From Rhizobacter sp. (lineage in GTDB: Bacteria > Pseudomonadota > Gammaproteobacteria > Burkholderiales > Burkholderiaceae_C), in assembly GCA_019635355.1 (NCBI GenBank), contig JAHBZQ010000001.1:1426001-1490000 (forward strand): a stretch of 64,000 bases of DNA, written 5' to 3'. Shown here one piece after another: positions 19,680 through 27,665 of this stretch. Numbering within the stretch: position 1 is the first letter of the stretch; the number at the start of each line of letters is the position of its first letter. The notes under the pieces were generated by a model that saw only the letters and a list, made by a program, of their open reading frames with translations, did not search any database and had not been told where the DNA came from. The position numbers and the translations under genes were made by a program.

Positions 19680-19970
19680 ATGATCGAGAAAGTCTCCGCC
19701 GGCATCGTGGCCACGCTCTGCGTGGTCTTCATGATCCGGCTGCTGGTCGGTGCGCAGCGGCGGGCCCGGCTCGATGCCTGGGCGCGCATCGCCTGGTTGC
19801 GCCTGAAGCACGGCGGGCTGCAGCTCTACCACTGGCGCAGCTCGCGCAAGAGCGCCGAGCGCCTGGCCGAAGAGGCCATCCGCCGCGCCCGCGACGACGG
19901 CCACTGGGAAGGCAACGTCTACAAGCCCAAGTCGTTCAGCAAGAAGCCGCCGCGCGACAAGATGCACTGA
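19680..19970 (+). CDS. Small hypothetical membrane-anchored protein
   Basis: The 96-residue protein has one N-terminal hydrophobic helix (about residues 6-25, AGIVATLCVVFMIRLLVG) followed by a basic, Arg/Lys-rich tail ending SKKPPRDKMH. I do not recognise a named family. The ATG at 19680 (MIEKVSAG) is preferred over the longer frame from 19617, whose extra residues are Arg/Pro-rich and look non-coding. It lies 106 nt after the epimerase gene and may not belong to the sugar operon. Confidence 0.55.
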   Translation: MIEKVSAGIVATLCVVFMIRLLVGAQRRARLDAWARIAWLRLKHGGLQLYHWRSSRKSAERLAEEAIRRARDDGHWEGNVYKPKSFSKKPPRDKMH

Positions 19971-19989
19971 CCCGCCAACACGGGGGCCG

Positions 19990-22833
19990 TCAGAACGCCC
20001 GGCCGAGCGTGAAGTAGCCGCGCGTGCCCTTGGGCGCATCGAGCCCCTGCGCCACGCCCATGCGCACCTGAAGGCCGAGCGCGTAGAGGAACTTGAGGTC
20101 GGCCAGCACCTCGACGCCCACACCGCGGCTGTAGTGCAGCGGGCGATGGCCGGTGTACCAGGCACCGCCGATGTCGAAGAAGACCGCCGCGGAGACGCGG
20201 TTGATGCCGACCGCGGGCGTCATGAAATGCTGGTCGACGTCGGCGATGGGCGTGCGGAACTCGAAGCTCGTGACCCGCGCCTTGCGGCCTTGCAGCACCC
20301 GCTCGTTGCCGCGGTAGCCGCGCAGCGTGATGTCGCGGTTGTTGAGCGCGAGGCCGAGCTGGAGCTGCGGGTCGGTGGCACCGCCGAGCTGGAAGGGCTC
20401 GGTGAAGCCGTCGGCCCAGGCCTCGGTGTGGCGCAGCGCGATCACGCTGCGGCCGACCGGCAGGAAGCCGCGCCAGTCGAGGCGCACCACGTCGCCGTCG
20501 TAGTCGTTCTTGCCCTCACGGGCAAACGGGCGGTAGCTCTCGTACAGCAGGGTGGCCTTCTGGCCGCGGTTGTCGCCTTCCGACCACCAGCTGCTGCCGG
20601 TGGTGTCGTACTCGAAGAGGCCGGCCAGCAGGCGCTCGGTGCGGTTGACGGCCGAGTTGTCGTACTCGGGGTGCACCCGCTCGACGTGGTCGAGCGCAGC
20701 GCCCACGCCGAAGAGCACACGCCGGTCGAGGCGCAGCCACGGCACCACGCTCAGCCACTGCGCGCTGGTATTGCGGTCGAAGGCACGCACGTCCTCGGTG
20801 TCGTCGCCGTTGACCCACGCACGCGGCGTGAGAGTGCGTTGCAGCGAGAAGAGGTGCTGGTCGCGGAAGAGGTATTGCAGCGAGCCCACCGGCTCGTTCT
20901 GCGTCACCTCGTAGGCGAAGGTCGCGGCGTACTGGTGCCAGCCGAGCGCATCGGCACCGAAGGCGGTGGCACCCACGCTCAGGAGGCCGCGGTCGCTGGA
21001 GGACACGGGGAACCAGGCGCGCGGGTAGATCGAGCGCAGCGCGCTGTACGACCGGCCCTCCCCGAGCGTCGAAGCGGCAGGCGGCATGGCCGGTGCGCTG
21101 GCGGCCGAGGCTGGTGACGATGCCGTGGCCGAGGCCGGCGCCGCCGCCTGGGCGGCCACCCGGTCGAGCGGCGTGGCCGCGCCGATGCGGCGCAGCTCGT
21201 AGCCGCCCGGGGCGATCACCGCCATTGCGAGCGAGCCGTCGTCCTGCGTGCCGCCTTGCGCGGTGACGCGGGTGTGCGTGTGGCTGAGCTTGACCCAGGC
21301 CTCGCCTTCCTGTCGGTACACGTTGAAGACACCATCGCGCACGGCGATGAACTCCAGGCCCTTCGGGCCATGCACCAAGCCGTGCAGCGGCGCGTCGTGC
21401 GTGAAGAGCAGGCGCGGCGTGGGCGCGGGCTGGCCCATGTCGAAGGCGTCCACGCGCCAGGCCCCGGCGCGCTTGCTGACAACCGTCACCTGCTGCCCAT
21501 CGGGCGAGGCGGCCAGGTCGACCAGGTTGACCTCGGGCGCGGGCTCCCAGAGCACGCGCTGCTGCTGGCCCTTGGCATCGAGCTGCACGAGCCGGGTGAG
21601 GCCCTGCCCCTGCTGCAGCGCCACGATGCCGCCGCCGGCCTGCACCGCGCGGCGAAGGCGGGCGCAGTGGGTGAGCTGGCGCACGTCGCCATCGGCGTCG
21701 ACGCGATAGACGTCGTAACCGAGGTAGCGCCAGTTGCACACGTCGGGCTGGCTCATCAGCACTTCGCCCTTGGCGTTCACGTGCAGCTCGGCGTTGCCGT
21801 TCACGTCGGCCAGCACGGTCTGCTGACCGTCCTTGGCGATCTTCACGAGCTTGGCGTGGTTGAGGCCGTCTTCCAGCACCGCGAGCGTGTCACCGCCCGG
21901 CAGCGCGGCGACCGCACCCACGCCGAACATCGGCCCGGCCAGGCGCTCGCCCACGGCCTCGGCCTTCTGCTGGATGGGCGCGGCACGCTCCTTCACCTGC
22001 TGCTGCAGGTCGGCGAGGAACTCGGCCCAGAGCACGTCCATCTGCTTGCCGGTCGCCTCGACCGGGCTGTTGTGCAGGCGTGGCCAGAACGGCGGGTTGC
22101 CGCTGTAGTGGTGCACGACCTTGTAGATCGAATCGGCACCGTAGCGGCGCGCGAGGAAGTCGAAGAAGTAGGCGCCGTAGAGGTACGACTTCGACAACGG
22201 CAGCGCCCGCCCGTTGGCGTTGATCTCGCGTAGCGAGAGGAAGCCGCGGCCCGCCTCGGCGCGCAGCCAGGCTTCGAACACCGGCCCGCGCAGGCGGCCA
22301 CGGCCGGTGCCGGGCTCGCTCTCGGTGTAGACGGCCAGGCCTTCGACCATCCAGTTGGGCTGGAAGATGTTGGGAAAGAAGAACGGCTGGCGGCCGAAGA
22401 TGGCCTGCATCACGCCGGGGAAGCCGCGCACCTTGTCGAGGTGCACGGTGTGGGTGAACTCGTGGGTGATGAGAAGCTCGAGCCAGTCGCTGTTGTCGAG
22501 CAGCTCGCCCGAATCGGGCGGCGCCATGTAGACGCCGATGATGTTGTAGGGCAGCGGCGTCGAGAAGCCGTTGGCCAGGTCGTACTGGTCGATCAGCAGG
22601 ATCTCGGTGCGGCCACGCGGCTCCCAGGCCAGTGCCTTGGTGATGCGCGGGTACACCTGCTCGGCGATCTTCGCCACGCGCTCGGCCTGCGGGCGCCATG
22701 CGGCGCGGTAGTTGATGCGGAAGTGCGCCGTGTCTGCGCTCTGCCAGTCGGGCGCCGGTTCAATGCCTTGTGCGGCGGCGCTGAATGCCCACCCGCACGA
22801 CAGCAGGAAAACGAGGGTCCGGATCCAGGACAT
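19990..22833 (-). CDS. Predicted secreted zinc peptidase fused to a beta-propeller and an Omp85-like outer-membrane barrel
   Basis: The 947-residue protein has a signal peptide (cleavage about residue 22), a gluzincin-type metallopeptidase site HEFTH (124-128) with the third ligand in WMVEGLAVY (E164), repeats resembling TolB/WD40 propeller blades (about 290-555), an Ala/Ser/Pro-rich linker (about 558-590) and a C-terminal region (about 600-947) of alternating beta strands. The last includes LRGYRG (837-842), like the (V/I)RG(F/Y) motif of Omp85 barrels, and ends in phenylalanine as outer-membrane proteins do. It should sit in the outer membrane with peptidase and propeller in the periplasm. 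Substrate unknown. It lies 90 nt downstream of the NRPS-like gene on the same strand and may be co-transcribed. Domain borders are estimates. Confidence 0.78.
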   Translation of the reverse strand: MSWIRTLVFLLSCGWAFSAAAQGIEPAPDWQSADTAHFRINYRAAWRPQAERVAKIAEQVYPRITKALAWEPRGRTEILLIDQYDLANGFSTPLPYNIIGVYMAPPDSGELLDNSDWLELLITHEFTHTVHLDKVRGFPGVMQAIFGRQPFFFPNIFQPNWMVEGLAVYTESEPGTGRGRLRGPVFEAWLRAEAGRGFLSLREINANGRALPLSKSYLYGAYFFDFLARRYGADSIYKVVHHYSGNPPFWPRLHNSPVEATGKQMDVLWAEFLADLQQQVKERAAPIQQKAEAVGERLAGPMFGVGAVAALPGGDTLAVLEDGLNHAKLVKIAKDGQQTVLADVNGNAELHVNAKGEVLMSQPDVCNWRYLGYDVYRVDADGDVRQLTHCARLRRAVQAGGGIVALQQGQGLTRLVQLDAKGQQQRVLWEPAPEVNLVDLAASPDGQQVTVVSKRAGAWRVDAFDMGQPAPTPRLLFTHDAPLHGLVHGPKGLEFIAVRDGVFNVYRQEGEAWVKLSHTHTRVTAQGGTQDDGSLAMAVIAPGGYELRRIGAATPLDRVAAQAAAPASATASSPASAASAPAMPPAASTLGEGRSYSALRSIYPRAWFPVSSSDRGLLSVGATAFGADALGWHQYAATFAYEVTQNEPVGSLQYLFRDQHLFSLQRTLTPRAWVNGDDTEDVRAFDRNTSAQWLSVVPWLRLDRRVLFGVGAALDHVERVHPEYDNSAVNRTERLLAGLFEYDTTGSSWWSEGDNRGQKATLLYESYRPFAREGKNDYDGDVVRLDWRGFLPVGRSVIALRHTEAWADGFTEPFQLGGATDPQLQLGLALNNRDITLRGYRGNERVLQGRKARVTSFEFRTPIADVDQHFMTPAVGINRVSAAVFFDIGGAWYTGHRPLHYSRGVGVEVLADLKFLYALGLQVRMGVAQGLDAPKGTRGYFTLGRAF

Positions 22834-22923
22834 AGGGTCTCCACCAAGGTGCTCTGCTTTTTAACGGGCGCAAGGGTACAGGACGGCAGGCGCCCGCCCG
22901 CTGCACACACCTGTGATAGGCAC

Positions 22924-25872
22924 CTAGAGATGACGTGCCAGCGCGACGGCCAGCGCCTTGGCGTTGGCCCCGCTGATCATCTCGTCGTGGTCGCCGGGGG
23001 TGACGTCGATCTCCAGGCGCTGCGCGACCTTGCGCCACACCGGCAGCGGGTCGCCCGGGCCGGGCTGCGAGGCGCGCAGGAAGACGACGCGGCCTGCATA
23101 CGGCTCGGGGCGGTATTCGCGCAACGCCACGAGCATCGCGCCGCGCGTGCGGCGCAAGGCCGGCGGCAGGTTGGCCTCCTTCAGCACGTCGCCCACGAGC
23201 TCAGGGTGCTTCGGGGTCAGGCCCAGGGCGACGCGCCACCGATCGCTCAGCACCCTCGCCTTCTTGTGCAGGTAGTCGACCTGCCCGCGCAGCGGCAACG
23301 AGCGCAGGCGGCGGAAGGTCACGCCAAGCCAGCCGGTGCAGTAGCGCGCCCACTCCACGAGCGGCAGGTAGCGGCCGTGCACGTGGGTGTCGATGAGCGT
23401 GACGAGCTCGACCTGTTCGCCGGCCCGGCTCAGCTGCTGCGCGATCTCGTAGGCCACCAGCCCGCCGAAGGAATAACCGCCCACCGCATACGGCCCCTCG
23501 GGTTGCACGCGACGCATGTGGCCGATGTAGTCGGCCGCCATCTCGCGCACGCTCACGTAGGGCGCGTTCTCGTCGCCCACGGCGCGGGCCTGCAGGCCGT
23601 AGACGGCACGCTGCGTGTCGAGTGCGCGCAGCACCGCCCACAGTTCGAGGAAGGTGCCGGCCAGGCTGTGCACCAGGAAGAAGGGCCGGCCGCTGCCCGG
23701 GCGCAGCTGCACCAGCGGCACGGGGAGGTCCCACGCGGCCTGGTCCATCACCGCGGCGAGCTGGCGGATGGTGGGCGCCTTGAGCAGCGTGCTGGGGGCC
23801 AGTCGCTGGTCGGTGGAGAGCTGGATGTCGGTGAAGATGCGCGCGGCCAGGAGCGAGTGGCCGCCGATCTCGAAGAAGTCGTCGTCGAGCCCGATGGGCG
23901 AGAAACCGAAGATCTTTTCCCACAGCGCCTGCAGGTAGGCCTCGTGGTCCTGCCGCGAGCGCCACCCGGGGGCCGGCGGCGGCGGCAAGGGGCCGGCGGG
24001 CATGGTGGGCAGGCGCAGCGCGGGGTCGCCACGCAAGGCGCGCAGCGAGCCGGGGTTGAGCAGGCGGCGCATGTCGGCCACCGGGCGGTCGTTGACCACG
24101 TCGCGCAGGGCGGCGATGCACACGCTGCCGTCGGCCAGGCGCGGCAGCTCGCGCACTTCGAGCACCAGGTCGGGCACGTGCGCGGGCGAGGCGGCTTCGG
24201 CGAAGCGGCGGCGCATGCGGGCGATCAAGGGGCCGTCGAGGCTCGCGCCTTCGCGCAGCGCGAGCAGCAGCACGGCGCGGCCTTCGCCGAGCTGGCCGGC
24301 CTGCTGCTGCTCGACCACGGCCGATTCGCGGATCTCGGCGAACTCGCGCAGCAGCGGCAGCAGCTCGGCTGGTGCCACCAGTGCGCCGCGCACATTCATC
24401 AGCCCATCGACACGGCCGCGTTGCAGCAGCGAGCCGTCGGCCGCCCATTCCACCCGCTCACCGCTCGACCAGCCCCCGGGCGTGCGCTGGAGGTAGGTGG
24501 CAGCGAAGCGCGTGCCCTGCGGGTCGTCGAGGAAGCCCAACGGCCGCGACGGGAAATGCGCCTGACACACCAGCTCGCCTTCCAGCCCGCTGCCCCGCTC
24601 GGCCACGCGCACGCCGAGGCCGAGGCTGTGGTTGTCGGGGTGGGCCAGCGATGGCGCGGCGCCTTGCAGCAGCAGGCAGCCGAGCAGGTCGGGGTTCATG
24701 CACAGCGCCTGCAAGGGCAGCCGCTTGACCTTCTCGTGCACCCAGCGGGCCGCCGCGTTATCGAGCGTCATGCCGGTGTAGAGCAGCGAGCGCAGCGCCG
24801 ACAGGTCGAACTCGCGCCCCGGCGCGAGGCCGGCGTGCTCGCCCAGGCGCAGGTAGGAGGCGTGGGCCACGAACACGGTGGCGCGGCCGTCCTGGGCGAT
24901 GCGCCACAGCGTGCGGGCATCGCGCACCGGGCCGTCGTAGAGCACGATGCCGGCGCCGCTCGCCAGGGTCGACAGCTGCCACAGCCAGAGGGCAGACGCC
25001 ACCGACGCCGGGGCGAACACCTGGCTGCGACCGTCGATGCCGAGGTGCAGCCGGTGTTCCTTCACGTGCTCGAGCAGCACGCCGCCCGCGCCGTGCACCA
25101 GCGCCTCCAGCCGCCCGTCGGCGCCGGCCGTGCGGGTGATGAAGAGCGGCTGGTGGAACGGGAAACGCGGCCAGGCGTTGCCGCTCCGGTCGGCCGTGTC
25201 GAGCCCTTCGGCCAGGGCCTGCGACAGGTCGATCACCGGCAGGCCCAGCGGTGGCAGCAGCGACGACGCGTCGTCGAGCACGATGGCGGCCTCCAGCGAC
25301 GGCAAGGCCTGCACCACCTGCGCCACACGGTCGGCCAGCGGCAGGCCGGTGTCGTGCGGCATGGCCCCGGCATGCGCGAGCAGCAGCCGTGGCGCCAGCG
25401 GCTTGAACCTGTCGACCATGAGGGCCGGGCCCATCTCGGGCGATGCGAGCGCGAGGCTCGCGCCGACGGCGGCCACGGCCAGCACGGCGACCACGGCGCG
25501 GGCATCGCTGCGCGGCACGAGCACCACGCGGTCGCCCTCGGCCACGCCGCCCTGGCGCAGCGCGTGGGCCAGGGCGATGACCTGGCTGCGCAGCTCGGCC
25601 CGGCTCAGGCGGTATAGGCTGCCATCGGCCAGGCAGGCGGTGATGGCGATGGCATCGGCTGGCTGGCCGTCGCCCGCCAGGAGGTTCTCGGTGTAGTTGA
25701 GCTTCAGCCCGGGAAAGTAGCGGCCCTGGTCGTCGTGCAGCCGCCGCTCGTCGCCGCTGGCGAGAAGCCCCGCATGGCGCCAGCACGCCTGCCACAACGC
25801 ATCGGAATGGCCGACAGGCGCGGCCACGCCGCGCGGCCCCGCCAACGCGCCCAGCCCCGACTCGCCTGCCAT
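22924..25872 (-). CDS. NRPS-like protein: degenerate acyl-CoA-synthetase/adenylation domain, carrier domain, thioesterase
   Basis: 982 residues. Residues 1-600 resemble acetoacetyl-CoA synthetase-type adenylating enzymes (FPGLKLNYTENLL, LVHGAGGVLLEHVKE), but the catalytic motifs are lost: the P-loop SSGTTGLPK is replaced by TAGADGRLE (248-256), the GGTD motif by MNPD (392-395), and the C-terminal catalytic Lys by Ser in PRLADGS. The carrier domain (about 645-710) keeps the phosphopantetheine Ser673 in DDFFEIGGHSL, and the thioesterase keeps GYSFGG (Ser801), Asp828 and a C-terminal His. The ATG at 25872 has an AAGGAG 5 nt upstream; the longer frame starts with TTG and lacks one. An Sfp-type transferase at 34063 could load the carrier. 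Product unknown. Confidence 0.83.
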   Translation of the reverse strand: MAGESGLGALAGPRGVAAPVGHSDALWQACWRHAGLLASGDERRLHDDQGRYFPGLKLNYTENLLAGDGQPADAIAITACLADGSLYRLSRAELRSQVIALAHALRQGGVAEGDRVVLVPRSDARAVVAVLAVAAVGASLALASPEMGPALMVDRFKPLAPRLLLAHAGAMPHDTGLPLADRVAQVVQALPSLEAAIVLDDASSLLPPLGLPVIDLSQALAEGLDTADRSGNAWPRFPFHQPLFITRTAGADGRLEALVHGAGGVLLEHVKEHRLHLGIDGRSQVFAPASVASALWLWQLSTLASGAGIVLYDGPVRDARTLWRIAQDGRATVFVAHASYLRLGEHAGLAPGREFDLSALRSLLYTGMTLDNAAARWVHEKVKRLPLQALCMNPDLLGCLLLQGAAPSLAHPDNHSLGLGVRVAERGSGLEGELVCQAHFPSRPLGFLDDPQGTRFAATYLQRTPGGWSSGERVEWAADGSLLQRGRVDGLMNVRGALVAPAELLPLLREFAEIRESAVVEQQQAGQLGEGRAVLLLALREGASLDGPLIARMRRRFAEAASPAHVPDLVLEVRELPRLADGSVCIAALRDVVNDRPVADMRRLLNPGSLRALRGDPALRLPTMPAGPLPPPPAPGWRSRQDHEAYLQALWEKIFGFSPIGLDDDFFEIGGHSLLAARIFTDIQLSTDQRLAPSTLLKAPTIRQLAAVMDQAAWDLPVPLVQLRPGSGRPFFLVHSLAGTFLELWAVLRALDTQRAVYGLQARAVGDENAPYVSVREMAADYIGHMRRVQPEGPYAVGGYSFGGLVAYEIAQQLSRAGEQVELVTLIDTHVHGRYLPLVEWARYCTGWLGVTFRRLRSLPLRGQVDYLHKKARVLSDRWRVALGLTPKHPELVGDVLKEANLPPALRRTRGAMLVALREYRPEPYAGRVVFLRASQPGPGDPLPVWRKVAQRLEIDVTPGDHDEMISGANAKALAVALARHL

Positions 25873-25948
25873 GCCTGCTCCTTCGTAAATGCCGTGCGGA
25901 GCATCGTTTGCCGGCGCCGGGCCTGCCAGCAGCGGGGTCGCCAACTTT

Positions 25949-25992
25949 CTGTAGGCGATGGCCTACAGCGGCGTGGCGAGGGGGCCACGCCG
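25949..25992. repeat. Two abutting perfect hairpins
   Basis: CTGTAGGC-gatg-GCCTACAG (25949-25968) is followed immediately by CGGCGTGGC-6 nt-GCCACGCCG (25969-25992), in the divergent region between the NRPS-like gene and the PEP-CTERM gene. They could be a regulator site, a paired transcription block or a small repeat element. Confidence 0.6.
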
Positions 25993-26105
25993 AAGCGGCC
26001 CACAGCATGCTCAGTTCTTGCCATCGGGGCGTGTCGACCCCGTGCCTCAGGGGTGTTAGCCCCGCCACTCCTCGCTCTACATTGCGCGCACACATGGGAG
26101 AAAAC

Positions 26106-26789
26106 GTGAAAAAAGTCGCTTCTGCAGCCCTCGCGCTGCTGGCCTGCACCGCCCAGGCCCAAACCCTCCAGGCGCGCGACCTGACCAATGACGGCATTGC
26201 CGATGCCTTCTACGACAGCGTCCACAACCTCACCTGGCTGGCCGATGCCAACCTCTACGCGACGCTTGGCGGGCCCGCCGATCGTGACCCGTGGGGCGTC
26301 GGCGGAGCGACTTTGCCCAGCGGGCAAGTGCGTCTGGGTACTGCGCTGAGCTGGGTCGACACGCTGGTAGTGGGATCGGTCAGCGACTGGCGCCTGCCAG
26401 AGCGCGTCATCCCGGCTGACTTCCAGCCCAGCCCCTGGTGCCCGATCGAGTGCGTCAGAGCGACGCCCCAGGCCAGCCAGCTGCCAAGCGAACTGTCGTT
26501 CCTGGCCGGAGCCACCGGCCAGTTCTCGAACGTCATGAACGGCTACTACCTCACCTGGACCTCGGACATGGTGTGGCAGGAAATGCGCAACATCGTGACC
26601 GGCGCGACGGTCAGCACAGACGAGACCGGGTGGATGACGGGCTACGTCCTGGCGGTGCGTGACGGAGACGCCGGAACTGCCATTGCGGCTGTCACGACTC
26701 CGGTCCCCGAGCCCGGCACCTACGCCTTGATGCTGTCCGCACTCGGCGCGCTGGCCATCGCCCGCAAGAGCCGCCAAGCCAAGCGCTGA
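26106..26789 (+). CDS. PEP-CTERM sorting-domain protein with a DUF1566-like domain
   Basis: 227 residues. A signal peptide (MKKVASAALALLACTAQAQ) precedes a DUF1566/Lcl-like domain (YDSVHNLTWLADAN and SDWRLPERV). The C-terminus is a PEP-CTERM tail: VPEPGTYALMLSA, a hydrophobic helix, then the basic ARKSRQAKR. Such tails are processed by an exosortase during export, so the protein is probably delivered to the cell surface or exopolysaccharide matrix. No exosortase gene is in this window. The GTG at 26106 is preferred over an ATG at 26094, because GGAG lies 5 nt before it and it gives the usual MKK signal-peptide start. A bidirectional terminator follows. Confidence 0.85.
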   Translation: MKKVASAALALLACTAQAQTLQARDLTNDGIADAFYDSVHNLTWLADANLYATLGGPADRDPWGVGGATLPSGQVRLGTALSWVDTLVVGSVSDWRLPERVIPADFQPSPWCPIECVRATPQASQLPSELSFLAGATGQFSNVMNGYYLTWTSDMVWQEMRNIVTGATVSTDETGWMTGYVLAVRDGDAGTAIAAVTTPVPEPGTYALMLSALGALAIARKSRQAKR

Positions 26790-26821
26790 ACACCGCCTCG
26801 TCAAATGCGAGGCACCAAAGC

Positions 26822-26847
26822 AAAACGGCACCCCAGGGTGCCGTTTT
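26822..26847. terminator. Bidirectional intrinsic terminator
   Basis: A 12-bp perfect stem (AAAACGGCACCC / GGGTGCCGTTTT) with a minimal loop and T/A tracts on both sides separates the PEP-CTERM gene from the minus-strand tRNA gene. Confidence 0.85.
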
Positions 26848-26864
26848 CGTTTCATCCGATCGAT

Positions 26865-26939
26865 TGGTGGGCGGTGCAGGGTTCGAACCTGCGACCCCTG
26901 CCGTGTGAAGGCAGTGCTCTACCGCTGAGCTAACCGCCC
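26865..26939 (-). tRNA. tRNA-Val (anticodon CAC)
   Basis: Read on the minus strand, the 75-nt sequence folds as a cloverleaf. The acceptor stem GGGCGGT pairs with ACCGCCC, the D-arm contains TAGCTCAGCGGTAGAGC, and the anticodon stem CTGCC/GGCAG encloses the loop TTCACAC, giving anticodon CAC (GUG codon). The T-arm contains GGTTCGAACCC, and the 3' end is A plus encoded CCA. The terminator at 26822-26847 follows its 3' end. Confidence 0.97.
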
Positions 26940-26960
26940 AATCCGACGGGAAGCCGCAGA

Positions 26961-27665
26961 TTATGCCACAAGCGCGCGCCACACCGTCTTGCCGCCCGAC
27001 GACTTGTCGAGCTCGGCAAGGATGGCGTCGTGCGCCGCGGCCTCTTCGTCGTTGGCCACCAGCACGGGCAGTGCGAACTGGCTGAAGTCGATGGCCGCCA
27101 GCACCAGGTCGCCCTGAGCGGCTTCGGTGGCATCGATCACCAGCGAGTCCTGCCCGCGGGTCATGTTGATGTAGACCTCGGCGAGCAGGCCTGCGTCGAG
27201 CAGCGCGCCGTGCAGCGTGCGGTTGGAGTTGTCGACTTCCAGGCGCTTGCAGAGCGCGTCGAGCGAGTTCGACTTGCCGGGGAACATCTCGCGGGCCATC
27301 ACCAGCGTGTCGGTCACGCTGCCCACGTGCTCGGTGAACTTGCCCCGGCCGAGGCGCTTCAGCTCCTCGTTGAAGAAGCCGACGTCGAAGCTCGCGTTGT
27401 GCGCGATGACCTCGGCCCCGGCCAGGTACTCGAGCAGCTCGTCGGCGATCGATGCGAAGAGCGGCTTGTCAGCGAGGAACTCGTCGGTGAGGCCGTGGAT
27501 CTTGACCGCGTCTTCGTGGTTGGGCCGCTCAGGGTTGAGATAGAAGTGCTTGTTGTTGCCGGTCAAGCGCCGGTTCACCATTTCCACGCAACCGATTTCG
27601 ATGATGCGGTCGCCCGACTCGGGGCTGAGGCCGGTGGTTTCGGTGTCGAAGAAGATCTGTCTCAT
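26961..27665 (-). CDS. dnaQ: DNA polymerase III epsilon subunit (3'-5' proofreading exonuclease)
   Basis: The 234-residue DEDDh exonuclease has Exo I FFDTETTG (residues 5-12), Exo II HNASFDVGFFNEEL and Exo III with HGALLDAGLLAEVY. It proofreads within the polymerase III core. The ATG at 27665 overlaps the lgt stop as ATGA, so it is translationally coupled to lgt, an arrangement unrelated in function. The C-terminal third should carry the polymerase-binding segment. Length agrees with the family. Confidence 0.95.
   Translation of the reverse strand: MRQIFFDTETTGLSPESGDRIIEIGCVEMVNRRLTGNNKHFYLNPERPNHEDAVKIHGLTDEFLADKPLFASIADELLEYLAGAEVIAHNASFDVGFFNEELKRLGRGKFTEHVGSVTDTLVMAREMFPGKSNSLDALCKRLEVDNSNRTLHGALLDAGLLAEVYINMTRGQDSLVIDATEAAQGDLVLAAIDFSQFALPVLVANDEEAAAHDAILAELDKSSGGKTVWRALVA

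Noticed and set aside
22441..25617. 1058-residue open frame on the plus strand opposite the NRPS-like and peptidase genes
   Set aside because: It is His/Gln/Ala/Arg-rich with no recognisable domain, spans two well-supported genes on the other strand, and is the expected antisense shadow in GC-rich DNA. The same applies to other long antisense frames, for example 4856-6727, 7528-9285, 49330-51750, 57434-59629 and 62430-63974.
25873..25944. N-terminal extension of the NRPS-like protein
   Set aside because: It would need a TTG start without a Shine-Dalgarno. The ATG at 25872 has AAGGAG at ideal spacing.
25949..25968. LexA (SOS) box, because the sequence begins CTGT and ends ACAG
   Set aside because: The spacer is 12 nt rather than the 8 nt required by the CTGT-N8-ACAG consensus.
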